64,000 nucleotides of DNA from Bacteroides zoogleoformans (lineage in GTDB: Bacteria > Bacteroidota > Bacteroidia > Bacteroidales > Bacteroidaceae): assembly GCF_002998435.1 (NCBI RefSeq), contig NZ_CP027231.1, positions 496,001-560,000 of the forward strand. Direction: 5' to 3'. How positions within the stretch are numbered: position 1 is the first letter of the stretch; every line of letters begins with the position of its first letter. Made by a program: the position numbers and the translations under genes. Under the pieces are notes generated by a model. It made no database searches and was not told the origin of the DNA. It saw nothing but the letters and a program-made list of their open reading frames with translations. Of this stretch, positions 1 through 8,708 are shown one piece after another.

Positions 1-1
1 C

Positions 2-277
2 TACCGCAACTACTATTATAAAGACGGGAAAAAGTATGCGCATACCATCGACCCGCGTACCGGCTACCCTGTGCAACACAACATCTTGTCGGCAACAGTC
101 ATTGCCAAAGATTGTATGAGCGCAGACGCTTATGCCACAGCATTCATGGTGATGGGACTGGAAGAAGCGGAACGCTTTGCCGATATGCGGCCCGACATTG
201 ATGCATGCTTTATATACATGGACAAAAACGGCAAACCGAGAATGTTCCTGACCGAAGGAATGAAGAAGTATATGTGA
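2..277 (+). CDS. apbE: FAD:protein FMN transferase ApbE, C-terminal part (5' end outside window)
   Basis: ApbE attaches FMN covalently to threonine residues of envelope flavoproteins such as Rnf/Nqr subunits. The frame is open from base 2, so the gene begins outside the window; about 91 residues are visible. It contains the family's HTIDPRTGYPV motif followed by the conserved D-A-YATA segment (ADAYATAFMVMG), which belong to the flavin/metal binding C-terminal half. It ends with a normal TGA. A copy of its last 35 bases follows downstream. The family assignment is firm; the partner protein cannot be seen. Confidence 0.88.
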   Translation, partial: YRNYYYKDGKKYAHTIDPRTGYPVQHNILSATVIAKDCMSADAYATAFMVMGLEEAERFADMRPDIDACFIYMDKNGKPRMFLTEGMKKYM

Positions 278-347
278 GTTTGAAGGAGGAAACATCAAGG
301 ATGTAGATTGAAGTTCCTGACCGAAGGAATGAAGAAGTATATGTGAG
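244..347 (+). repeat. 35-bp direct duplication of the apbE 3' end
   Basis: Bases 244-278 (the last codons of apbE plus its stop) are repeated exactly at 313-347, 69 bases further on. The second copy is not joined to an upstream reading frame. It looks like a tandem duplication of about 69 bp in which the spacer has since diverged, or a small recombination scar. Confidence 0.85.
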
Positions 348-406
348 GCTTACAGGGGCACCCCTAAAATGCAAAAAGATTTTTCGTTCACCTCGAATTT
401 AAGTCT

Positions 407-459
407 TATCTTTATCCGCCGTAACGCAATAAGAACGGGAAGGCGATGGGTACATCGCC
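407..459 (+). promoter_or_regulatory. Possible promoter and leader hairpin of the cobalamin operon
   Basis: TATCTTTA at 407-414 is one base from the Bacteroides -7 consensus TAnnTTTG. It is followed by a perfect 7-bp hairpin (GGCGATG, loop GGTA, CATCGCC) at 442-459, 33 bases before the cobJ start. No B12-box or cobalamin riboswitch core was recognised in this leader, so control is unknown. This is inference from motif and position only. Confidence 0.35.
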
Positions 460-491
460 AACCGTCATAATACCTTATATATATAAAAAAG

Positions 492-1913
492 ATGAAACAA
501 GCTAAGATAATCGTTGCCGGCATAGGGCCGGGCAGCGAGGCGGACATTACGCCCGCGGTGACGGCCGCCCTGCACGAGGCGGACGTGGTGGTGGGGTACA
601 AATATTACTTCCGGTTTGTGACCCCGCACCTCCGCCCGGAGACGGAGTGCATAGACACGGGCATGAAGCGCGAACGCGCACGCGCCGAGCAGGCCTTCGA
701 ACTGGCGGAGCAGGGCAAGACGGTGTGCGTCATCAGTTCCGGCGACGCGGGCATCTACGGCATGACGCCCCTGATTTACGAGATGAAACGCGAACGGGGC
801 AGCCGGGTGGAAGTGGTGTCGTTGCCGGGCATCAGCGCCTTCCAGAAGGCGGCGTCGCTGCTGGGCGCCCCCGTGGGGCACGACTTCTGCGTCGTCTCCC
901 TCTCCGACCTGATGACGCCGTGGGAGCGCATCGAAAGGCGCATCCGAGCGGCGGCGACGGCGGACTTTGTGACGGCCGTCTATAACCCCAGAAGCGAGGG
1001 GCGATACTGGCAACTCCACCGCCTGAAAGAGCTTTTCCTGACGGAAGGCCGCTCGCCCGAGACGCCCGTGGGCTATGTCCGTCAGGCGGGACGCCCCGAA
1101 CAGGAGGTGCACCTCACCACGCTGGGCGCCTTCAATCCCGAAGAGGCGGACATGTTTACCGTGATACTGATAGGCAATTCGCAGTCGTACGCCTGGGACG
1201 GCTCTTTCATCACTCCGCGGGGCTATTATCCGCAGGAAGACGGAAAGGAGAGTGAAGAGCCCGCGAACAAGGGGCAGGACATCATGATTCGCAGCTTCCG
1301 CACCATCGAGAAAGAACTGAAGAACAAAGAGATGGCGCCGGACCACAAATGGGCGTTGCTGCACGCCATACACACCACGGCGGACTTCGAGATGGAGCAT
1401 CTGCTACGTACCGACGAGGGGGCTGTGGCATCGCTCTACCAAGACATCGAGGCGGGAAAGATAAAGACCATCGTGACGGACGTGACCATGGCTGCCAGCG
1501 GCATCCGCAAGGGGGCTTTGCAACGGCTGGGCATCGAGGTGAAGTGCTATTTGGGCGACCCTCGCGCGGTGGCAACGGCTGCTGAGAAAGGCATCACGCG
1601 TGCCCAGGCAGGCATCCGTCTGGCCGCAGACGAGCATCCGGACGCCCTGTTCGTGTTCGGCAACGCGCCGACGGCGCTGATGGAGCTTTGCGAGCTGATA
1701 CGGAAGGGCAAGGCGCATCCGGCGGGCATCATCGCCGCTCCGGTAGGCTTCGTGCACGTGCAGGAGTCCAAACACATGGTGAAGCCTTTCGTGCACATCC
1801 CCAAGATTATTGTCGAAGGACGCAAAGGCGGAAGCAACCTCGCGGCCACGCTGGTCAACTCCGTGCTGTGCTACAACGACGCGGAACAGTTAAGGCCGGG
1901 AAGAGACGTCTGA
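492..1913 (+). CDS. cobJ: Fused precorrin-3B C17-methyltransferase / precorrin-8X methylmutase (CobJ-CobH, CbiH-CbiC)
   Basis: Two steps of corrin synthesis in one 473-residue chain. Residues about 5-240 are a tetrapyrrole methylase of the CobJ/CbiH type (N-terminal glycine-rich AGIGPGSEADITP; SSGDAGIYGM), which methylates C17 and contracts the ring using S-adenosylmethionine. Residues about 264-465 match precorrin-8X methylmutase, which moves the C11 methyl to C12: IHTTADFEM around residue 294 holds the expected catalytic histidine, and GNAPTALMEL and PVGFVHVQESK follow. The linker between them is short and charged. First gene of a four-gene operon whose members are all fusions; cytoplasmic. 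Base composition is G+C-rich like the next three genes. Confidence 0.93.
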   Translation: MKQAKIIVAGIGPGSEADITPAVTAALHEADVVVGYKYYFRFVTPHLRPETECIDTGMKRERARAEQAFELAEQGKTVCVISSGDAGIYGMTPLIYEMKRERGSRVEVVSLPGISAFQKAASLLGAPVGHDFCVVSLSDLMTPWERIERRIRAAATADFVTAVYNPRSEGRYWQLHRLKELFLTEGRSPETPVGYVRQAGRPEQEVHLTTLGAFNPEEADMFTVILIGNSQSYAWDGSFITPRGYYPQEDGKESEEPANKGQDIMIRSFRTIEKELKNKEMAPDHKWALLHAIHTTADFEMEHLLRTDEGAVASLYQDIEAGKIKTIVTDVTMAASGIRKGALQRLGIEVKCYLGDPRAVATAAEKGITRAQAGIRLAADEHPDALFVFGNAPTALMELCELIRKGKAHPAGIIAAPVGFVHVQESKHMVKPFVHIPKIIVEGRKGGSNLAATLVNSVLCYNDAEQLRPGRDV

Positions 1914-1948
1914 GGACCTCTGCCCGCATCCCCAAACAGTAGATTGGT

Positions 1949-3199
1949 ATGGAACGAAACTTTATCATCATAGGAATGGACGACAGCCGGGAGCCCTTCT
2001 TCACGCCCGAAGCACAAGCGTGGATACGGCAGGGAAAAGTGTTCTCGGGCGGCCTGCGCCATAAGGAGATTGTGGAAGACTTGTTGCCCGCGCAAGCCGA
2101 ATGGATTTCCATCACCGCCCCGCTGGAGGATGTGTTCGCGCAATACGAGGAGGCCTTCGCCCGATGGAGAAATGCGCTTTCAGACCGTTTCATCGTTGTA
2201 TTCGCTTCGGGCGACCCGCTCTTCTTCGGCTTTGCCAATACCGTCAGGCGGAAGCTTCCCGAAGCAGGCATCCGCCTTTATCCGGCATTCAACTCCCTGC
2301 AGACACTGGCGCATCGGCTCGTCATGCCGTACGATGACATGCGCACGGTCTCGCTTACGGGGCGTCCGTGGCAAGAGTTCGACCGCGCACTGATGGAGCG
2401 TGCTCCCAAGATAGGCGTCCTTACCGACCGCGAGCATACTCCGTCGGCCATCGCCGCCCGCATGCTGGAGTACAGCTATTCTTATTACACCATGTACGTA
2501 GGCGAACACCTCGGGCATCCCGAAAAGGAGCGTGTGCGCAGGTTCTCTCTTGAGGAAGCCGTGCAAGAGACGTTCCGGCATCCCAACAACCTGCTGCTGC
2601 ACTGCACCGGAACTGCCGGCTCTTCGATGGTAAGTACGCCCCTTCCTCCCCGCCCCTTCGGCATTCCGGACGAAGCCTTCGCACACCTTGACGGGCGCGC
2701 CCGGATGATAACCAAAGCCCCCATCCGCCTGCTCACCTTGCAGGCGCTAGAGCTGAATCGCCGGCGCGTGTTCTGGGACATCGGTTTCTGTACGGGTTCT
2801 GTCTCCATCGAAGCCCGATTGCAGTTTCCCCACCTCACGGTCGTTTCCTTCGAGATACGCCCCGAGGGCGAAGCGCTGATGAAGACAAATAGCCGTCGTT
2901 TCGGCGCTCCGGGCATTACGGCAATGACAGGCGACTTTCTGCAAACCGAAACCGCCTCTCTGCCCCGCCCCGATGCCGCGTTCATCGGCGGGCACGGCGG
3001 ACATCTGGATGAAATGACAGGCAAACTGAAGGAGGTGTTACTGCCCGGGGGATGCATCGTATTCAATTCTGTGTCCGCAGAAAGCAAGGAGGCATTCAGC
3101 CAAGCCGTAAAAAGGCACGGAATGTTGCTCCAACCTTCCATCCGCATCACGCTGAACGAATATAATCCCATAGAAATAATGAAAGCCACGCTTTCTTAG
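1949..3199 (+). CDS. cobL: Precorrin-6Y C5,15-methyltransferase, decarboxylating (CobL; CbiE-CbiT fusion)
   Basis: Adds methyl groups at C5 and C15 of the corrin ring and removes the C12 acetate carboxyl. Residues 1-200 are the CbiE-type methylase (VFASGDPLFFGF; LTDREHTPSAIA). From about residue 250 the CbiT half shows MITKAPIRLLTLQAL and the SAM-binding loop WDIGFCTGSVSIE (about 275-287). The 416-residue length is usual for CobL. It starts 35 bases after cobJ-cobH on the same strand and is 14 bases from the next gene, so the set is very likely one transcript. Confidence 0.92.
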   Translation: MERNFIIIGMDDSREPFFTPEAQAWIRQGKVFSGGLRHKEIVEDLLPAQAEWISITAPLEDVFAQYEEAFARWRNALSDRFIVVFASGDPLFFGFANTVRRKLPEAGIRLYPAFNSLQTLAHRLVMPYDDMRTVSLTGRPWQEFDRALMERAPKIGVLTDREHTPSAIAARMLEYSYSYYTMYVGEHLGHPEKERVRRFSLEEAVQETFRHPNNLLLHCTGTAGSSMVSTPLPPRPFGIPDEAFAHLDGRARMITKAPIRLLTLQALELNRRRVFWDIGFCTGSVSIEARLQFPHLTVVSFEIRPEGEALMKTNSRRFGAPGITAMTGDFLQTETASLPRPDAAFIGGHGGHLDEMTGKLKEVLLPGGCIVFNSVSAESKEAFSQAVKRHGMLLQPSIRITLNEYNPIEIMKATLS

Positions 3200-3213
3200 A
3201 ATAAATATCATTC

Positions 3214-5070
3214 ATGATGAAAATAGCCATTATCCTGATTTCCGAAGCCGGTCTGCATGTGGCCCGAACGCTGCTCGCTGAACTTCCCGCATCCGGGGTT
3301 TTCACCCTCAGGCACGAAGAAGGATGTACTCATATAGATTCTGCCGCCGACTTTACGGCCGAAAACTTCAGCCGCTACGACGCTTTTATCTTTATCGGCG
3401 CCATGGGCATCTGCATCCGTTCCATCGCCCCCTGCATCAAAGACAAATATACCGACCCCGCCGTATTGTGCATAGACAGTACGGGCAAGTACGTGGTTTC
3501 CGTTCTTTCCGGACACATCGGAGGAGCCAACGAACTGACTATGGAAGCGGCAGGCATCCTCGGAGCCGAACCGGTGGTGACTACACAAAGCGACCGTACC
3601 GGATTGTGGGCGCTCGATACCCTGCCGCAACGGTTCGGCTGGACTCCCGTAGTCATTGCGCCCGTCTCTTCCTCTTCTGTTCCGCCATCCACCCTCCCCT
3701 CCGGCGAAAAAGAAAGAGTGAGCATGAACAGGCACATCAGTCTCTTTGTCTCGGGCAGACCCACAGCCCTGCTGCTCACCGTGCGCGATGAAGGCACTGA
3801 CCGGATGGAGGCTCACCTGCCGTCGCACGTAACGGTGTTTTATCGTCCGGAAGACATCGAGCCATCGCGCTTCGAACTGATTCTGTGCGTATCTCCCCAG
3901 GTGCCCCGTTTCACGGAAACGCCCATGATATGCTACGTGCCCCGTGCGGTACACCTCGGCATCGGCCTTGCCCGGCAAGCCGGCCCGACGCAGGAAGTGC
4001 TGAGGGCCATAGAAGAAACGCTGAAAGAGCAAGGCATACTGCCCGCCTCCATCGCTTCCATCTCCACCATCGACGCCAAGAGCGAAGAGCCGGTGGTGAA
4101 AGCCTTACAGAAGGAATATACGGTGAACTTCCATACAGCCGAAGAACTGGCGTCGATAGAAGTCCCCCACCCCAGCCCTACCGTGATGAAGCACATGGGC
4201 ACAGCCAGTGTCTGTGAAGCCGCCGCACTGCTGACGGCAGCAAACTCCCAATTACTGCTGCCTAAGGTGAAAGGAGCAAACTATACCGTAGCCGCCGCCA
4301 TCGACGGCGGCATGATGCGCCGGGGGCATATAGAAATTATAGGAGCCGGACCGGGCGACCCCGAACTGATATCCGTGCGCGGACACCGATTACTGGAGAA
4401 AGCCGACCTCATTTTATATGCCGGCAGTCTCGTGCCTCGCCAGCTGACGCACTGCGCTAAACCGGGCGCCACCGTGCTCAGTTCGGCTTCCATGGATTTG
4501 GAAGAACAATTCCGGGTGATGAAGACCTTCTATGACAAAGGCTGCTTCATCGTACGCTTACATACGGGAGACCCCTGCATTTACGGTGCCATTCAGGAAC
4601 AGATGAATTACTTTGACCGACACGGCATGAGCTATCACATCACTCCCGGCATTTCCTCGTTTCAGGCTGCTGCTGCTGCCTTGCGGTCGCAATTCACCAT
4701 TCCGGAGAAGGTGCAGAGCATCATCCTGACCCGTGGCGAAGGACGCACTCCCATGCCCGAACGGGAAAAACTGCACCTTATGGCACGTTCGCAAAGCACC
4801 ATGTGCATCTTTCTCAGTGCCGGCATTGCCGATCAGGTGCAGGAAGAGCTGCTTCAGGAATATCCTGAAAACACGCCCGTGGCCGTCTGCTACCACCTGA
4901 CGTGGAAAGACGAGCGGATTTTCCGCGGCGAACTGAAAGACCTTGCCCGGATAGTGAAAGAGAATAAGCTGACGCTGACCACGATGATTGTAGTGGGTGA
5001 AGCCATCGGCAACCGCGAAGGACTGTCACGCCTCTATGCGCACGAGTTCAAGCATTTATTCAGGAAATAA
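3214..5070 (+). CDS. Fused cobalt-precorrin-5A hydrolase CbiG / precorrin-4 C11-methyltransferase CobM (CbiF)
   Basis: 618 residues in two parts. The N-terminal part (1 to about 360) resembles CbiG, which opens the delta-lactone and releases acetaldehyde in the anaerobic pathway: FIGAMGICIRSIAP, SVLSGHIGGANELT, and a CbiG C-terminal region (HLGIGLARQAG, STIDAKSEEP). The C-terminal part (from about 372) is a CobM/CbiF methylase: IEIIGAGPGDPELISVRG, LHTGDPCIYGAIQEQM, TPGISSFQAAAA. Presence of CbiG points to the oxygen-independent route. The join between halves has no visible frameshift. Same operon as its neighbours, 14 and 11 bases away. Confidence 0.92.
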   Translation: MMKIAIILISEAGLHVARTLLAELPASGVFTLRHEEGCTHIDSAADFTAENFSRYDAFIFIGAMGICIRSIAPCIKDKYTDPAVLCIDSTGKYVVSVLSGHIGGANELTMEAAGILGAEPVVTTQSDRTGLWALDTLPQRFGWTPVVIAPVSSSSVPPSTLPSGEKERVSMNRHISLFVSGRPTALLLTVRDEGTDRMEAHLPSHVTVFYRPEDIEPSRFELILCVSPQVPRFTETPMICYVPRAVHLGIGLARQAGPTQEVLRAIEETLKEQGILPASIASISTIDAKSEEPVVKALQKEYTVNFHTAEELASIEVPHPSPTVMKHMGTASVCEAAALLTAANSQLLLPKVKGANYTVAAAIDGGMMRRGHIEIIGAGPGDPELISVRGHRLLEKADLILYAGSLVPRQLTHCAKPGATVLSSASMDLEEQFRVMKTFYDKGCFIVRLHTGDPCIYGAIQEQMNYFDRHGMSYHITPGISSFQAAAAALRSQFTIPEKVQSIILTRGEGRTPMPEREKLHLMARSQSTMCIFLSAGIADQVQEELLQEYPENTPVAVCYHLTWKDERIFRGELKDLARIVKENKLTLTTMIVVGEAIGNREGLSRLYAHEFKHLFRK

Positions 5071-5081
5071 CGTAGCACATT

Positions 5082-6977
5082 ATGATATTGATATTTGGCG
5101 GAACAACCGAAGGACGCATCTCCGTCCAAACGCTCGAAGAGGCCGGGAAACCTTTCTACTACTCTACAAAAGGAGATGAGCAGGAAGTGTTCCTGCACAA
5201 CGGCATCCGTCTGCAAGGAGCCATGGATGCGGGGCAGGCCATTGCATTCTGCCACCGCCACGACATCAGACTGATAGTGGATGCGGCACATCCCTTTGCC
5301 ACCCAGCTGCACCACACGCTAGAGCAAGTCTCATCGGAGACAGGTATTCCCGTCATCCGTTTTGAACGCATCTTTCCCGAACGGGATGAGGAGCACATCA
5401 CTTGGTGCAGGGATTACGACGATGCCATACAGCGGATAGAGGCAGAAAACATTGCTACCTTACTCGTACTTACCGGTGTGCAAACCATCGGAAAGCTGAA
5501 ACCGCTTTGGCAGAACAACAAGTGCTACTTCCGTATTCTCGACCGCGACAGCTCGCGCCGGCTTGCCCGTGAACAAGGTTTTCCTGCGGAACGTCTCTTC
5601 TACTATCGTCAGGGGGGAGACGAACGCATCTTGCTGCAACAACTGCGCCCCGAAGCCATCCTCACCAAAGAGAGCGGAATGTCAGGCGGATTCGACGAGA
5701 AGGTGGCAGCCGCCCGCCAACTGGGCATACGCATCTTCGCCCTTTGCCGCCCCGATACGTCTCGCAGGTTTATCTGTGTGAACGGTGAACACGGGCTGCG
5801 CCGCATGGTCGAGAAGCTTCTGCCCGATTTCTTCCCCCTGCACAGCGGACTGACCACCGGCACATGTGCCACCGCTGCGGCTGTGGCTGCCGCATGGGAT
5901 CTCTTCAACAGCAACTCCGCAGAGCGCCCGGAAGAGTTTCCGGTGGTATTGCCCAACGGAGAAACCATTTATGTGCCCGTGCAACCTCAAGAAGATACCC
6001 CCCGGCCGGTATTGCAGGACGACGGGGAAAGTTACCGCGGAATAAGCGCCACCGTCATCAAGGATGCCGGCGACGACCCCGACATCACCGACGGGATGAA
6101 GATTGTGGCACATGTGGCCGCACCCTCCTGCATGACCGACGCTTTGCGGGAAGAGACTGCTCGAGAAGCTCCCCGCATCATCATCCGCGGCGGAGAAGGC
6201 GTAGGCACCGTCACCCTGCCGGGCTTGGGACTGGAGCCGGGCGCACCTGCCATCAACAATACGCCGCGCGAAATGATAAAGCAGAACGTCCGGCTCTGCC
6301 TTGAGCGTCTTCATTTAGCCGAACCGTCTCTTCCTTTGGTCGTCACCGTTTCCATTCCCGGAGGAGAAGAGATAGCCCGACGCACCTTCAATCCGCGCCT
6401 CGGCATCGAGGGGGGCATCTCCGTCATCGGCACGTCGGGCATCGTGAAGCCATTCTCTTCGGAAGCCTTCGTCAACTCCATTCGCAAATCGATGGAAGTG
6501 GCCAAGGCAACGAAGAGTCCGCTCATCGTCATCAGCTCCGGTGCAAAGAGCGAGCGGCACATCAAAGCCCGCTATCCCGACCTCCCGCCCCAAGCCTTTG
6601 TACATTACGGCAACTTCATCGGCGAGACTCTGAAAATAGCGGACGAGAAAGAGGTGGCCCGCGTCGTCCTCGGCGTGATGATAGGCAAGGCAGTGAAACT
6701 GGCAGAGGGGAATCCGGACACCCACAGCAAGAAAGTGACCATGAACAAGGCGTTCATTCAAGACATTGCCCGCCGGGCCGGATGCGGAAGCGAAACCCTG
6801 GCCGCCATCGGGCAAATGACGCTGGCACGCGAACTGTGGGACATCATACCGAAAGACGTCTTGAAAGAGTTCGGCAGGATACTGGTGGAGCATTGTCATC
6901 GGTATTGCGCCCCGCTGTTGCCGAACGGAGAACTGACCGTATTACTTATAAACGAAAACGGTGAGATTTACTCATGA
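5082..6977 (+). CDS. Fused precorrin-6A reductase (CobK/CbiJ) / cobalt-precorrin-5B C1-methyltransferase (CbiD)
   Basis: The 631-residue product has a CobK/CbiJ reductase at residues 1 to about 245 (ILIFGGTTEGR start, DAAHPFATQLH, LTKESGMSGGFDEKV), which reduces the ring with NADPH. CbiD follows from about 252 (LHSGLTTGTCATAAA, IKDAGDDPDITDG, NNTPREMI, SGAKSERH), a SAM-dependent C1 methyltransferase specific to the anaerobic pathway. Last gene of the 492-6977 operon. Together the four genes encode CobJ, CobH, CobL (CbiE and CbiT), CbiG, CobM, CobK and CbiD; cobI is at 26713, and the metal chelatase and amidation genes are not in the window. Confidence 0.93.
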   Translation: MILIFGGTTEGRISVQTLEEAGKPFYYSTKGDEQEVFLHNGIRLQGAMDAGQAIAFCHRHDIRLIVDAAHPFATQLHHTLEQVSSETGIPVIRFERIFPERDEEHITWCRDYDDAIQRIEAENIATLLVLTGVQTIGKLKPLWQNNKCYFRILDRDSSRRLAREQGFPAERLFYYRQGGDERILLQQLRPEAILTKESGMSGGFDEKVAAARQLGIRIFALCRPDTSRRFICVNGEHGLRRMVEKLLPDFFPLHSGLTTGTCATAAAVAAAWDLFNSNSAERPEEFPVVLPNGETIYVPVQPQEDTPRPVLQDDGESYRGISATVIKDAGDDPDITDGMKIVAHVAAPSCMTDALREETAREAPRIIIRGGEGVGTVTLPGLGLEPGAPAINNTPREMIKQNVRLCLERLHLAEPSLPLVVTVSIPGGEEIARRTFNPRLGIEGGISVIGTSGIVKPFSSEAFVNSIRKSMEVAKATKSPLIVISSGAKSERHIKARYPDLPPQAFVHYGNFIGETLKIADEKEVARVVLGVMIGKAVKLAEGNPDTHSKKVTMNKAFIQDIARRAGCGSETLAAIGQMTLARELWDIIPKDVLKEFGRILVEHCHRYCAPLLPNGELTVLLINENGEIYS

Positions 6978-7088
6978 AGAACCGGAATAAGTCCTACCGC
7001 CAAGCATCAGGTAAACACTTGGAATATCCCTAATTATTACCAAGTTTGCTTTTGCGCTAAAAACATGCAATAGTAATCAATAATTGAT

Positions 7089-7096
7089 TATCTTTG
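7089..7096 (+). promoter_or_regulatory. Promoter -7 element of the AbiE-type operon
   Basis: TATCTTTG matches the Bacteroides TAnnTTTG consensus exactly and lies 17 bases before the ATG at 7114. This supports an independent promoter and the ATG start rather than the TTG at 7084, which would place the promoter inside the coding region. Confidence 0.65.
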
Positions 7097-7113
7097 CACC
7101 AAAATCGCACAAT

Positions 7114-7917
7114 ATGACAATAAGAGAATGGATTCGATACAGAGAAATCGGTGGCTTCCCTACCTTTTCGGTCGAGGATGTAAGGCTGGCATTTCCTGCT
7201 TATTCGGGGCAGGTCATCAGGAATGAACTTTTCCGGTTGTCATTACAAGGCATTCTATATTCTGCATACAGAGGATTTTATGTAATCATTCCTCCACATT
7301 ATGCAGCTAAAAGGATAGTCCCTCCATTATACTACATCGAGCAACTGATGTCATATCTAAACAAGCCATATTATATAAGCCTGTTGAATGCGGCAGAAAT
7401 TTTAGGCGCGGCCCATCAGCGTCCGCAAACGGTATCTGTGACAACTGTAGAGCCAAAGCCATCCGTTTCATCGACAAAGAATAATTCTCTTGTCTGGGTA
7501 TATCGTAAGGAGATTCCCTCCGATTTTCTGCTGTCCAAGAATTCCGAAACCGGAGTCATTCATTATTCAAATGCGGAATTAACATCCATAGACATAGTGC
7601 AATATGAGCAACATATCGGAGGACTTTCGAGGGCTGCGACCATTCTGGATGAATTGACGGACAAAATGGATTTTCGAGGAGCTTCCGAGAAACTGTTCAA
7701 TTATACTTCAATTGCTACCATACAACGATTGGGATACATCCTGGAGAAGGTATTGGGCCGGGATGAGATTGCCGAAATAGTATATACGGAATTAAAATTA
7801 TATGCGAAGCGTTTCAGATTTGTTCCGCTGAGTACACACAGACCTGATGCCGATGCGGAAAAGGACACCCGTTGGAAAGTAAATATTAATACGATAATAG
7901 AAACAGACGAAATATGA
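7114..7917 (+). CDS. AbiEi-type antitoxin / transcriptional regulator (type IV toxin-antitoxin)
   Basis: 267 residues from the ATG at 7114. It pairs by 4-base overlap with an AbiEii-type nucleotidyltransferase, the arrangement of AbiE systems, in which AbiEi is an antitoxin that also represses the promoter through an N-terminal winged helix. Visible features agree: an N-terminal region (1-75) like a winged-helix reader (FSVEDVRLAFPAYSGQVIRNELFRLSLQGIL), then Y..L...YYISLLNAAEILGAAHQRPQ, typical of the AbiEi family. The gene is clearly more A+T-rich than the corrin operon before it, suggesting separate acquisition. Family call is good; anti-phage activity is inferred from the family. Confidence 0.8.
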   Translation: MTIREWIRYREIGGFPTFSVEDVRLAFPAYSGQVIRNELFRLSLQGILYSAYRGFYVIIPPHYAAKRIVPPLYYIEQLMSYLNKPYYISLLNAAEILGAAHQRPQTVSVTTVEPKPSVSSTKNNSLVWVYRKEIPSDFLLSKNSETGVIHYSNAELTSIDIVQYEQHIGGLSRAATILDELTDKMDFRGASEKLFNYTSIATIQRLGYILEKVLGRDEIAEIVYTELKLYAKRFRFVPLSTHRPDADAEKDTRWKVNINTIIETDEI

Positions 7918-8708
7918 TAAACAGAACAGCCATTACCCAATGGAACCGGGTCGTCCCTTGGAATGACAATGCCCAGGTTGAACAAGATCTTATCATATCT
8001 CGTGCATTGGTCGCCATTTTCAATGATGAATTTCTTGCTTCGCAGCTGGCATTCAGAGGGGGTACTGCACTCCATAAACTATATCTGAAGCCGCAACCCA
8101 GATATAGTGAGGATATTGATTTGGTACAGATCTCACCGGGACCGATTAAATCGATAATGTCCAGATTAGGCGAAGTTTTGGATTTCTTGCCGGATCGGGT
8201 AACAAAACAGAAACGATACAACAACACGATGTTGTTCCGTATGGAATCGGAAATTCCCCCGACAATTCCCCTGCGACTGAAAATCGAGATAAACTGTTTT
8301 GAGCATTTCAATGAACTTGGCTTGATTAGAATCCCTTTTGAAATGACAAACAGCTGGTTTTCGGGAAAAAGCGAGATAACGACATATCACCTGAATGAGT
8401 TACTCGGGACAAAACTCAGAGCTTTGTATCAAAGGAAGAAAGGGCGTGATCTTTTCGATTTATATGCAGCTTTATCGGAAGCCACAGTGGATACGAACGA
8501 AATTCTGCGCTGCTACAATCGCTATATGGCGTTTGCCGTAAAACAACCGCCAACGCATAAGCAATTCATCCATAATATGGAAGAGAAAATGTCTGATGCC
8601 GATTTCCTGGGCGATACGAAAAACCTGCTTCGCCCGGAAAGGCCGTTTGACCCTCAAACGGCATATGGACTTGTACGCTTACAATTGATAGATAAATTAA
8701 AAGAATGA
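7914..8708 (+). CDS. AbiEii/AbiGii-type nucleotidyltransferase toxin
   Basis: 264 residues of the DUF1814 nucleotidyltransferase family. The polymerase-beta-like motif is complete: FRGGTALHKLYL at about residue 47 followed by RYSEDIDLVQ at about 63, with the two acidic residues that bind metal. The family's KLRALYQRKKGRDLFDLYAAL segment is present near residue 165. Related toxins transfer nucleotides to tRNA or bind GTP and stop growth reversibly. Its start ATG overlaps the antitoxin stop (ATGA), so the two are translationally coupled. Its own stop overlaps the next start in the same way, which is unusual. Confidence 0.85.
   Translation: MINRTAITQWNRVVPWNDNAQVEQDLIISRALVAIFNDEFLASQLAFRGGTALHKLYLKPQPRYSEDIDLVQISPGPIKSIMSRLGEVLDFLPDRVTKQKRYNNTMLFRMESEIPPTIPLRLKIEINCFEHFNELGLIRIPFEMTNSWFSGKSEITTYHLNELLGTKLRALYQRKKGRDLFDLYAALSEATVDTNEILRCYNRYMAFAVKQPPTHKQFIHNMEEKMSDADFLGDTKNLLRPERPFDPQTAYGLVRLQLIDKLKE

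Noticed and set aside
465..1400. 311-codon minus-strand frame over cobJ
   Set aside because: Arg/His-rich shadow of the conserved corrin methylase on the plus strand.
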